This document shows, one piece after another, positions 23,110 to 33,974 of a stretch of 64,000 nucleotides of DNA. The stretch is from positions 95,911,064-95,975,063 of the forward strand of contig CM023532.1 in the NCBI GenBank assembly GCA_013350335.1, written 5' to 3'. Made by a program: the position numbers and the translations under genes. This stretch comes from Chimonanthus salicifolius. Taxonomy: Eukaryota > Streptophyta > Magnoliopsida > Laurales > Calycanthaceae. How positions within the stretch are numbered: the stretch's first letter is position 1; each line of letters begins with the position of its first letter. The notes beneath the pieces are model-generated. The model ran no database searches. It was not told the DNA's origin and saw nothing but the letters and a program-made list of their open reading frames with translations.

Positions 23110-23338
23110 GTGAGTCAAAGATAAATTAAAGAAGATTAAATGTAGTGAGTGGAATTAAATTATTTAACTGTAATAACCTAAATTAGATATAAATTCAAAT
23201 GATTGAATTAGGAAATGAGTTGCATTTAAATGGAGTGAGTCAAATGGGGAGTGAGCCACATAAAAGATCAAAAGATGGAGTGAGTCAAGAGGGTGGTTTC
23301 ATCTCATGGAAACCACTCGACCAAAACTGTTGGGATGA

Positions 23339-23729
23339 GGGTGGTGTGTGCCATGTGGAGGGCATGCACCCCCTCGGCTAGATAAAGAGCTCAAGTGGAG
23401 GACATGCAAGGACCATGATTGGGCAAAGGAGAGGCGGTGGTTCCATCTCATGCAAACCACCAAGCCCAAAACCATTGGAAGGGTGGTATGTGCCATGTGG
23501 AGGCATGCAAGACCATGGTTGGTCAAAGAAGAGGTGGTGGTTCCATCCCATGAAAACCACCAAACCACCAAGAGGAAACCACTCCACCAAAACCGTTGGA
23601 AGGGTGGTATGTGCCATGTGGAGGCATGCAAGACCATGGTTGGTCAAAGAAGAGGTGGTGGTTCCATCCCATGCAAACCACCAAACCACCAAGAGGAAAC
23701 CACTCCACCAAAACCGTTGGAAGGGTGGT
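23339..23729 (+). repeat. About 120-bp tandem repeat in LTR-F, left part
   Basis: Copies begin at GTGGTRTGTGCCATGTGGAG near 23340, 23483, 23603 and 23725, with CATGCAAACCACCAA and AAACCGTTGGAAGGG. The fourth unit is split by LTR-G and resumes at 27255, running to about 27440. ORFs on both strands here (PPHGTYH type) are repeat artefacts. Confidence 0.85.
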
Positions 23730-24600
23730 TGTAACACCCTGTTTTCTCAAAGATATTGATATTTACAAAAATGCCATTGGAATGGTAAATTAGAAGGTTA
23801 TGATCGTAGATAAGAAAATAGTGGGGCCCATTGTTCAAATTAAGGCCTATTGTACATACTATAAAGATCAATTAGATTAAATGGTTATTGTACATCTAAT
23901 TGGGTTAAGTTGGTTATTTGGGTCAAAGGACCCAATTGGGACCTAATGGGTCATGGTGGACTTATTTGACCATTGGGTAAGCTCAATTTTATTATGGTTA
24001 AGCTGAATTGATTGGAAATGAAATATATGATAAATGGGTACGCTTGATACAAGTGTGTAAACCACATTCAAAGGGCTAAACCACCCATAATTGGGTCATG
24101 GCGTCAATTGGGTCAATAAGTTAAATGGGGACCAAATGGGTCGTGTTGACCATGTGGACCATGGTTGACCGTGTGGACCCTCAAGTGAGCTCAAATATGA
24201 GTTAAATCAGGTTGAGTTGAGACTGAAGTGAGTTGGAATTAAATCAAGTAATGAGTTGACTCAAGTGCATTAAATGATATGCATTAAGTGTCGTGAGTTG
24301 GGTGTGTTGAGTTGGAAATCAAAGGGACCTTGAGTTCAAGTGAGTCAAATGGAATTTGAAGGGGTTGTCTTGATCTCAAACATCATCAAGAGTACAAGTC
24401 CCACACGTTGGGAGTGAAGGGGTGCCTTGGCCAAGCCAAGGGTCACCATGGTTGGGGGCGGCTTAAATGATGAAAGATGGAGGAGTCTTTCCATCTCATG
24501 GGATGCATTGGTTGGTGCCAAGGGATGTCTTGTTTTGTGCCAAGTGACTCCTTGGTTTGATCAAAGAGTAATGAGACTAAATGAATGGTTTTTGAGGCTG

Positions 24601-24610
24601 TTATATAAAG
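24601..24610 (+). promoter_or_regulatory. Candidate TATA box of LTR-G
   Basis: TTATATAAAG lies about 60 bp upstream of a CTCTCTCCCCCTCTCTC tract (24663 onward) and about 200 bp upstream of the GTAAGTAAT site. The spacing suits a transcript starting near the CT-rich tract, about 0.9 kb into the LTR. Confidence 0.5.
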
Positions 24611-24801
24611 GAGATAAACCATATGCTTGGTCAATTGTCACTCAATGAAACCATAGAATTCATCTCTCTCCCCCTCTCTCAAGAACACACCCTCTTGGCC
24701 GAATTATCCTTGGGTGTTTTTCACCATTGATCAAGCATATAATCAGCAAAGGAAAGGAGGCTAAGAAAGCTAGGAAGCAAGGAGAAAGGCTTAGAGAATT
24801 G

Positions 24802-24810
24802 GTAAGTAAT
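24802..24810 (+). promoter_or_regulatory. Candidate 5' splice site in LTR-G
   Basis: GAATTG|GTAAGTAAT after the CT-rich leader and before the first palindrome. Confidence 0.5.
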
Positions 24811-24928
24811 TCCATGAAATTTTGTTTAATACAATGTGTTAAATGGAACATAATTTGGCCATGGAATGGCCGAATGCATGATGGGTTCAAACCTTGGGTA
24901 AAGTTGGTTTAAATTATAAAAAATGGAT

Positions 24929-25946
24929 CATTGGGTTCGACCACTTTGGATGGCCGAACCCCATGAAGTTATTTGGGCATTTGGATGGTTTTGAAGGGTA
25001 AAAACCATACAATACTATGGTGATGTTTACATGTTTTAATAAGGTTAAGTATTTGATAAAGAAGTTCAAATCATAGGCCATAGGGTTCGGCCATTAGGGA
25101 TGGTCGAACCTCATGAAAGGATTTAATAGACTTATGGTTAATTTTAATGGTTTTGAAAGATAAAACCATACAAGTTATGAAGGGTGTTTTAATGTGTTGA
25201 ATGAAGATAAGTTTATTACCTTGGGTCGGCCATGGGTTGGCTGAACCATGTGGTTCTTATGGCTAAAAGTATTGAGCCTAAGTTATGTATAAATGATGGA
25301 ATTATTGATCCAAGAGAACCATTGGGTTCGGCCATGGGTAAGGCCGAACTCCATGGACCATTTTTGGGATAAATGGACCCTAGTAGGGGTGTTTGGATTT
25401 AAGTTCATGAGTATGAATTGTTAAGTGTTGCTATGATATTTTAAAAGGTTGACATAGATGAAAGAATCATGGACTTAGATGCTCATTGGTTCATCAACAA
25501 GAGTGGTAAGTGGAGCATCAAAACCAAAAAGGGGTGAGGTTCGGCCATGGAGTATGGCCAAACCCCACCAAGTGATTTGAATAGCATTTGAATGTGATTA
25601 GAATTGATTAAGAGATCCAAATGGGATTAGTGAGGTTCGGCCATGTTATATAGCCGAACCCCACTAAGGTAGTTTGGTCATGTGGGCTTTGACTATGAAG
25701 CAAAAATTAAATATGTTTAGGCCAATGGCAAAACCGTAAATACAAGTCAAAGTGTAATATGAAAGGATTGATCAAAGAACTTGAAAAGAGGGGTCCAAAA
25801 CCAAAGTGGTATAGTTCAGCCATGTAGTATGGCCGAACCCTATCAAGATATGTTTGAAGGGTAAAGTGTTTAAGGGTTGATCAAATGAAAAGGAAGATTA
25901 AATCCTAAGTTGGTGAGGTTCGGCCATGGGTATGGCCGAACCCCAC
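24929..25946 (+). repeat. Seven palindromes in LTR-G
   Basis: Near 24929, 25079, 25320 (CAT/ATG flanks) and 25534, 25630, 25812, 25915 (mostly GTG/CAC flanks). Several arms carry single mismatches. Confidence 0.85.
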
Positions 25947-26261
25947 AAGATGATTTATGGGGTTTTGGACTTAGTTAGAAATCAGATGGTATATTGTATT
26001 GACTTATTAACATGAAATAAGGTTACAGAACTTGAACGGCATTCGAGTCGTGATCGGGTGAAGCTCAAAAAGAACGGACACTTAAGCAAAGTTTCCGTAG
26101 GTTTCCTACCTACTTCTAACCACTGTTATATTGGTTTTATCATGGTTTTTTTAAGTTATGTTGTTATTGTTTTATGTTTCAAATGGGTTTTGAATGATGA
26201 GACATATTTATAAATGACATATATTCATTGACATCTCATGCATGGCATGGGGTGATGATTA

Positions 26262-26590
26262 TGGATTACCTTGACGTGAGAGTCTCAAAGAAAGAACACT
26301 GTGAAATAACTCAATGATGAGAGTCCTATCCACAGGAAATGAGGAGTACTGTGGATTACCTTGTCATGAGAGTCCCAAAGAAAGAACACTGTGAAATAAC
26401 TCAATGATGAGAGTCCTATCCACCGGAAGTGAGGAGTACTATGGAATAACTTGTCGTGAGAGTCTCAAAGAAAGAACACTATGAAATAACTCAATGATGA
26501 GAGTCTTATCCACAAGATATGAGGAGTACTGTGGATTACCTTGTCGTGAGAGTCCCAAAGAAAGAACACTGTGAAATAACTTGATGGCTG
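26262..26590 (+). repeat. 90-bp tandem repeat, about 3.6 units
   Basis: TTGWCRTGAGAGTC motifs at 26271, 26361, 26451 and 26541, exactly 90 bp apart. Same LTR position as the 47-, 63-, about 80- and 97-bp arrays of the other LTRs. Confidence 0.9.
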
Positions 26591-27504
26591 TTTATACTTG
26601 TGGTGGGTGGGACTCATTACATTTGCACTTACATACATAGCATTGATTTTATATGTTTTTTATTATCATATATTGTGATAAATGCATGTTTTTATATACT
26701 AATCTTGTGGTAGCCCTGATCGGAAAACCTACTGGGCGCATTGATCTAACGCCCTAATTCTATCCTTAGAGATAACGCAAGAACAGGGAAAGGGAAAGAA
26801 AAAGTCGAGGATCGTGAAGGAAGCAAGCATAGGAGCTTGGGTGTTGGAATGGATTATTATTATTTATTGTTATTTGGACAAACTTCAGGGATATGTATTA
26901 ATGTAGATAACTGCTATGGTTTGATTTAAGTTTGAATGAAGGTTTAGTTTTAAGTAAATATGACTTGTACTTTGCTATCTGAGAATGGAGCAGTTTGAGG
27001 ATTGATTATAATTCCGCATATTTGATTTATTCCGCAATCAGTTATGTTTATTCCACATGATTTATTTAGTTCCATATGTGGACCGATATTCATGGTCTTA
27101 GTCAGTGCACACATGTGTGGCCAGTTAAGGGTCAGAATTGGGTAGTCCGAACTTAGCTCGCGTCGTGGCGTCGCCCGTCCTCTTCCGGTGTTATTCTATT
27201 ATTATTAAAAAAAAAAAATTAGACTCTAAATCTCGGAGAGGGCGGGGTGTTACAGTGGTATGTGCCATGTGGAGGCATGCAAGGCCATGGTTGGTCAAAG
27301 AAGAGGTGGTGGTTCCATCCCATGCAAACCACCAAACCACCAAGAGGAAACCACAAGCCAAAACCGTTGGTTGGGAGTGGTATGTGCCATGTGGAGGGCA
27401 TGCACTCCCTTGTTTGGTCAAAGGGCTCATGGGGAAGACTGCACATTGATGAGGGTAGAGTCTAACCCAAGGAACCCCAAGACAAGATGGAAAGAAGGCT
27501 TTTG

Positions 27505-27850
27505 ATCTCATTCATCTCATCTCACTCTCTCCCTCTCTCTCTTGGCCGACCCTCCCTCACAAGACAAAGAAAACACTTAGTTTCTTTTCATCTCAAGCTC
27601 CTCTCCCTCTCACAAAGAAACCCTAGGCCGACCCTCTCACAAAGACAAAGGAAGAAGACTTAGATTCTCTCCCTCTCTCAATCAAGGTCGACCCTCCCTC
27701 TCAAGACAAAGAAGGACTTAGAGTAATTTTGATCTCATCTCACTCTCCCTCTCTCAAGTTTGGCCGACCACTCTCATTGAACAAGACAAGAAAAGACTTG
27801 GAGTTTCATCTCACTCTCCTCCTCTCCCTCTCTCAAACCTACACTTCTTG
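27505..27850 (+). repeat. CT-rich leader repeat, about 5 degenerate units
   Basis: Recurring CTCTCCCTCTCTCAAG, GGCCGACCCTC and CAAGACAAAGAA blocks every 60-90 bp. Other LTRs have one CT-rich block before the donor site, so this is an expanded leader. Confidence 0.7.
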
Positions 27851-28001
27851 GCCGAACCATCTCTGGGGTTTCATCTTAGACCCTCTCCCTCTCAAGCTCA
27901 CATTTTGGTCGAAGATCAAGAAGGAAGGAAGAAGAGGCTAAGGAAGGAGAAGATCGGAGGAGCAATAAGGAGTGAAAGAAGACGAAGGAGTCGCGAAATC
28001 G

Positions 28002-28010
28002 GTACGTATC
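28002..28010 (+). promoter_or_regulatory. Candidate 5' splice site in LTR-F
   Basis: GAAATCG|GTACGTATC, a weaker variant at the conserved position between CT-rich leader and palindromes. Confidence 0.4.
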
Positions 28011-28195
28011 GTTTAGTATGGTTTGTAAATTAAAAAGGGGTAAGATAGGTTATTATTAAGGACAATATGTATATATGGCTAAGGACCTCATCCATGAACA
28101 ATATAAGGATTATGATCATGGATCATGGGTTGGCCTTGCATGGACAAACCCTAAATTTTATGCATGGACTATTGAGGAATAAAAAGGGGATTGCA

Positions 28196-28786
28196 TGAGG
28201 TTCGGCCATGGTGTATGGTCGAACCCCATCAAGTAATCTAACCATGGGTATTTGATGGATAAGAGAAAATAATGAACCATAGGGTTCGGCCATGTTGTAT
28301 GGCCGAACCCCATGGAAGTATATGGATGATGTTAATGGCTTTTAAAGCATGAAAATCATGGAAGTATATGGGTGATGTTAATGGGTTTTAAAACATGAAA
28401 ACCATGGAAGTATATGGGTGATGTTAATGGGTTGTAAAGGATGAAAATCATGCAAGTGTGTTAGTAATTTTAAATGGGGCCTAAATGTTGTAAATGATAA
28501 CTTAAAATGAAGAAATGAGGAAGAACCATGGACCATGGGTTTGGCCATACATGGCCTTGCATGGACAAACCCATGGAGAGATATTGATGGACTTAGATGT
28601 ATTTAAACCATGAAAATGATGGACGACATGTGGATGGATCTATATTGAAAATGATGGACCTAAGTATATGATTAAACCCCCATGGAGGGACTTTGTTTAT
28701 GGGTCTAAAATGTTGTAAATGATTTTAAAGGGAGGATGAAAATGAGACACCATGGGTTCGGCCACGTTGTATGGCCGAACCCCATG
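28196..28786 (+). repeat. Three palindromes in LTR-F
   Basis: At about 28196, 28277 and 28750, with a degenerate fourth near 28530-28575. All have CAT/ATG-type flanks. Confidence 0.85.
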
Positions 28787-29479
28787 AACCATTTTAATGG
28801 GTCATTTATGGATCCATGCATGTTTAAATGAATGAATGATTAAGCTAGGAAATGGAGGGATTTAATTATGGATCTATGTTTATGGGTCATTTATGGGCCT
28901 AAGTATGGGTAAGTAAATTAGTTGATTACCTATGGACGGAAATAATGGCCAAATGGTGAAATTAAAGGACCCCAAGGATCATGTTTTTGGATCTAGGTAT
29001 GTATAAGTGACCTAAGTGTATGATTGAATCATGGAAAATGTCTTATGGATTTAGGGTTTTCATTAATGTAAATGATTAACTAATGGAATGATGTTGGACC
29101 CACTTGGTTTAAAATGAAAGACTATGGTTGTAAATGGAAAGGACATAGGATGATGTAGGGATGGTTGGAAATCAAAGGGACCATTGTTTTGATTTATTGA
29201 TATGTAATAAGGTAACGGGATCTCACAAGCGGTGTACGATTGGCTTGACGCGATCGGTGAGCGGTTTTTGCACGAAACGTAAGGTCAAAGATATATTGGT
29301 CGTTGGTAGGATTCCTACCTCATTGAAAACCATGGAATATGTGTATATGATGTTTTTACTTGAATTATTTTGGTATCAAATGATATGTCTTGATGATGGG
29401 ATTTTAATGCTATGATGTTTTATTATTACATAGCATGTTGCACTTGCATCTCATGCATGTCATGGGGAGGATCAAATGT

Positions 29480-29760
29480 AACCGGAGTCCACGCTTCGTC
29501 GGGGCGACCGATAAACAAACGTGGGGATACCTTGATGTGCATTATCCATCAAGAGGGGTACTATGATTGGAGATGTAACTGGAGTCCACGCTCCGTCAGG
29601 GCGACCGATAAACAAACGTGGGGATACCTTGATGAGGATTTTCCATCAAGAGGGATACTATGTTTTAGATGTAACCGGAGTCCACGCTCTGTCAGGGCGA
29701 CCGATAAACAAACGTGGGGATACCTTGATGTGCATTTTCCATCAAGAGGATACTATATGA
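29480..29760 (+). repeat. 97-bp tandem hairpin repeat, 3 units
   Basis: Units start near 29482, 29579 and 29675 with CYGGAGTCCACGCT and GGGCGACCGATAAAC. Each contains CCTTGATG and CATCAAGAG, which can pair. Confidence 0.9.
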
Positions 29761-30405
29761 TGATGATATGGATTATGGGTGGGACACATGGCATACGACA
29801 CCCATGGCATGGGATTGACTTACATGGTTTTGATATTATTTATATCTATGTGCTTTTGTTATACTAATCCATGTGTTGACCCTACTCGGAGTACCTACTG
29901 GGTGCATTGTCTAACGCCATACTTCTACCTTAGATGATGACACAAGAAATGGACAAAGCGAAGGACGTGATCGGAGCCAAGCTTAGGAGCTTGAAGGAGC
30001 TAGATTGATTTATTTAATTTTCAGTCATGGATATGTAATTTGAGTACTTAGCTTGTTGCACTGTAATAATTTAGACTACTTGCTATTGTTTGGACTTTTA
30101 TTTTAGACATTTTAATTTGAGGAAATTATCATTAAGTGATGTACTTCCTTGCTATTTAATAATTGGTAGGATAGATTCTATTATAATTCCGCATTAAGTT
30201 TAATTTCGCAAGCTTAACTTATTACAGGTGAACCATTTTCTGTGGACTTAGTCCATGCACACGTATGGTTGGCCAGTTAAGGGCCAGGCTTTGAAAGCTC
30301 GGACTTAGCTCGGGTCGTGATGTCCCGCTCTCTCTCAGTCTTTTATTTCAAAAAAAAAAAAATAGACTCTGATTTTCGGAGAGTCAAAAAGGGTGGGGCA
30401 TTACA

Positions 30406-30900
30406 CTCAGATCTGGAAAGTGGGCAGACCCTAATGACGGGGAGTAGGGAGACGGTGATGCATGGCAAGATCTGGTAAACTCGGAAAGCGGTGATGGGCA
30501 AAAGCAGTGACGACCAGCAGATCGGCGTTGGCCTTCAGGGCTCAGATTGGGCAAGACTCGCTTTTGTAGTTGATGCTGGAAAAATTGCAGATCTGAACCG
30601 AGACCGAAAACTCAGATCCTTGCAGAAAAATGACGACCACAGATCAGAGATCGGGTTTTCCAACAAATTTGGGAGGCTGTGAACGACGATTCCAGATCCG
30701 GTGTAGCAGCAAATTTTCCCTCTGTTTCGGTTGCCTTTTGTCTTTCAAAAAGGATATTCCCTCTTTCAGTTTTACGGTCTAGTCCCCCTTTTTGTTTTCA
30801 GCGTCCGCGTTGACGGTTTTCTGAGCGCTTGTAATCGTCTACACAACCAATGTGAGGTGTATGTTTCCTCTCAGATCAAATCAGATTGGAGAGGCTGAAA
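30406..30900 (-). mobile_element. Copia 5' leader, distal part
   Basis: Continues the copia leader after LTR-F is removed. It has repeated CAGATC motifs but no ORF of note, and is cut at 30901 by TEK-B, whose left target duplication should be TGAAA (30896-30900). Confidence 0.5.
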
Positions 30901-31982
30901 TGTAACACCCCAATTTCTCAATGGAGTGAAAAATTATGAAAATGCCCCTGAGTATTAAATTAATTATTTTGTGATGTCAAATAAGGAAATGGTGGGCCCA
31001 TTGCTCAATTTAAGGTCATATGAGCACATTATGAATGTTAAGTTTGATTGGATGGGTAATTTACATCAATTGGGTCAGAAATGGCTAAGTGGGTCAAAGG
31101 GCCCAAATGGGACCCATCGGGTCTTACTGAATTATTTGACCGGTTTGTGAACTTAAATTAAATGGGGTTAAGCCTATTTGATTGGAAATCAAGTGGAGAA
31201 AAAATGGGTAGGCTTGATCCATATGTAAAAACCAATTACAAATGACAAAAATACCCATAATTGGGTCATGGAGTCAAAAACGGGTCAAGGAGCTAAAGGT
31301 GGACCCAACGGGTCCAATTGACTATGGTTGACCGTGTGGACCCTCAAGGGAGCTAAAACACGAGTTAAATCAGTTGGGTGGGACTGAAGTGAGTTAGAAT
31401 TAAATCAAGTGGTGAGTTAACTCATATGCATTAAATGAAATGCATTAAGTATGGTGAGTTGGACATGTGAGTTGGGTGAGTCAAAATGGAAGTCAATGGG
31501 ACTGTAAATCAGTGAGTTTAGAGGGAGTCTGAAGAGGTTGGCTCAGGTTTAACCACCAAAACAAGTCCCACACGTTGGGGACTTGTTTGGGGTGATTTCC
31601 ATGATGAATGTTAAATGAAATACATGGGAATGAGATAAGATTGCATGGGGCTGCCAATGGGTGTGTTGGGAGTGCCAAGGGGTGCTTTGCTTGGCTGCAA
31701 GTGATTCCTTGGTTTGTGCAAGGTTTGATGAGGATTGAATGGGTAACATGGGGCTGTTTAACAAAAGCAGCCAGCACCATCACCTGGCCGATTTTATCAT
31801 TGCAAAGCCTTAGAATTCTCATCTCTTTCCCTCACTCAAGAACACACTCTCTTGGCCGAGTTTTACCTTGGTGATTTCACCATTGGTTATGCTTCTAACC
31901 AGCTGAGACAAAGGAAGAAAGAAGGAAGGAAACAAGAGGGAAGAAGGCAAGGAGCAAAGGCATAAGAAAAGCTTGGAATTTG

Positions 31983-31991
31983 GTAAGTATT
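31983..31991 (+). promoter_or_regulatory. Candidate 5' splice site in TEK-B LTR
   Basis: GGAATTTG|GTAAGTATT, about 160 bp after the CT-rich tract near 31820 and 110 bp before the first palindrome. A possible partner acceptor is CAG at 59625-59627, just before ORF0. Confidence 0.5.
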
Positions 31992-32100
31992 TCCATGGAC
32001 TTTTGATTAATAAAATGGATGTGTATTAGGCCAAGGTTATGGCCGATTACACCAGGGTTTTAACCTTGAATAATGGAGGATTTAAAATGGTAAAACTAAC

Positions 32101-33202
32101 CATTGGGTTCGGCCACCATGGAGGGCCGAACCCCATGTAAAAGATGGGTGGTTTTTCATGTTTTGAAACATGGAAACCATGGAGGTTTATGGACTGATTT
32201 TTGGGTTTTATTTAAGAAATCAAATACATGTTATAGAGAGGACTATAAACCTGGATCTGAATGACAAAAAGGCTGAAGTTAACATGGTCTAAAACAATGG
32301 TTTAAAAGTATTGGAAATGGACCATTGGGTTCGGCCACTTTGGATGGCCGAACCCCATGGAAACAAGTGGTTGGTTTTGATGGTTTTTGGAAGTTAAAAC
32401 CATATAAGTTGGGACTGATATTAGATGTTTGTGTTAGATTTAAAATACATGTTTTAAGAAGGTTAAAACATGGATTTGGATGTTTGGTTCAGACCTAAGA
32501 TAAATGGTTAAATGTTTCAAAACCAAAGGTCATGGTGTTCGGCCAATGAACATGGCCGAACCCTATGAAATTGGGTTAGTTATTGGATGATGTTTGATTA
32601 GTAAAACTCGGTAATAATATGTTGTTTATACATGATGATTGGAGGTTTAAAAGTAGTGAAAATAATCATTGGGTCCGGCCAACATGGAGGGCCGAACCCC
32701 ATGTAAAATATTGTTGGTTTTCATGTTGTGAAACATGGAAACCATGGACTGTTTTTGGATGAATTTAATTAGATGGTTTCTAAGATGTATAAAGGCAGCA
32801 ATATGATACTGATATTACATGTTTAAATAACGCCTAAAGCATGTTTGAAAGACCAATTCATGGACATAGGGTTCGGCCAACTTGAATGGCCGAATCCCAT
32901 GAAAGAGATTGATGATGGTTATGAATTTGGAGAGTTAGAAATCATGCAATATCATGGGGTTTCTATGGGATTTTAAATAGAAATATGGTTGCTGTTTTTA
33001 TGGCTAAGAAGCATGATAGATAAGGGAGTATGGGATAAAAAATACATAGGGTGAGGTTCGGCCATGTAGTATGGCCGAACCCCACCAATGATTATTGATG
33101 GACTTTGGGCTAATTCATAATGAATGGGAGATGTAAGTATGTATGATGTAAAGGACCAAAGAAAGGTGGTGAGGTTCGGCCAAGTAGTATGGCCGAACCC
33201 CA
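32101..33202 (+). repeat. Seven palindromes in TEK-B LTR
   Basis: At about 32101, 32323, 32531, 32667, 32864 (CAT/ATG flanks) and 33051, 33168 (GTG/CAC flanks). Confidence 0.9.
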
Positions 33203-33969
33203 CTAAGTTGGAATAGTTATGGATGTTAGTTTCAATATGGTTTAAGGTCAATGGCAAAACCGTAAATATTAGTCAAAGTTCAATATGAAAGGATTGAACA
33301 AAGGAATTGATTTATGGGATCTAGACTTGATTAGAAGTCAAGAATATTGAGTGTTAACTTGCTGTTATATGGATAAGGTAACGGAACTCGAAAGGCGCAC
33401 GAGTCGTGATCGGGTGAAGCTCAAAAAGGAACGGACGTTTATGCAAAGTTTAAGTAGGTTTCCTACCTACTTGTAACCACAGTTTTACCCCAGTTTTCTT
33501 ATGAGACTCTTGTTTTATTATATGTGTTTCAAATGATATATTATGCATTAACAAATGGCATACAGGCATTGGCATCTCATGCATAGACATGGGATTATGA
33601 ATGAGGTTCTACAGTGTCTCAGTTATGAGTTACGTCCTCCTTCGGCGGTGCAAGTCACGCCAGGAAGAGTAACATGATGATCATAGTCACAATGGTCTCC
33701 TTAGGCGATGAGAGTCCCTCCAGGAGGACTCATATGTGATATGAATCAGTCAGTGATGAAGTGATGAAAGTGTGTTGTAATTTACCTTGTCGGTGCAAGG
33801 CACGTCAAGTGATGGCTGTGAATGTACATGATGGGGGAGGCTCATTGCATGTGCATATTTCATAGCATTGTTTTACCTATTTTTACTAATCATGTACTAT
33901 GATATATATGCATGTTTTATATGCTAATGATATGGTAGCCCTGATTCGGGAACCTACTGGGCGCGTTGA

Positions 33970-33974
33970 TCTAA
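33970..33974. repeat. Target duplication TCTAA, left of TEK-A
   Basis: TCTAA at 33970-33974 and 46081-46085. The target is the loop of the GGGCG/CGCCC hairpin in the TEK-B LTR. Confidence 0.95.

Larger units (their letters stand above)
23730..27254 (+). mobile_element. LTR-G: solo LTR (3525 bp), target duplication GTGGT
   Basis: Begins TGTAACACCCTG and ends GGCGGGGTGTTACA. GTGGT occurs at 23725-23729 and 27255-27259. No internal region. Sequence order matches the TEK-B LTR: U3, TATA box, CT-rich leader, donor site, palindromes, GATCGG core, GTAGG/CCTAC hairpin, 90-bp array, GGGCG hairpin, U5. Confidence 0.95.
22509..30405 (+). mobile_element. LTR-F: solo LTR (about 4.37 kb), interrupted by solo LTR-G
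   Basis: Starts TGTAATAACCC, ends GGGTGGGGCATTACA, with CTCAG on both sides. No primer site or internal region follows, so it is a solo LTR left by LTR-LTR recombination. Contents: duplicated U3 segment (about 22590 and 22785), TTGAC palindrome (23085-23109), about 120-bp tandem array, CT-rich leader repeats, donor-like site, three to four palindromes, GATCGG core, 97-bp array, U5 hairpin, A tract. Confidence 0.9.
30901..33974 (+). mobile_element. TEK-B 5' LTR, first segment
   Basis: TGTAACACCCC at 30901 starts the LTR. It holds U3, CT-rich leader near 31820, donor-like site, seven palindromes, GATCGG core near 33412, the GTAGG hairpin, a short tandem segment and the start of the GGGCG hairpin. 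It is cut at 33974 by TEK-A. With 46086-46460 and 59090-59186 the LTR is about 3546 bp. Confidence 0.9.

Noticed and set aside
31493..31874. ORFs of 88-109 codons in the TEK-B U3
   Set aside because: Overlap on both strands, no domain, no counterpart in other LTRs.
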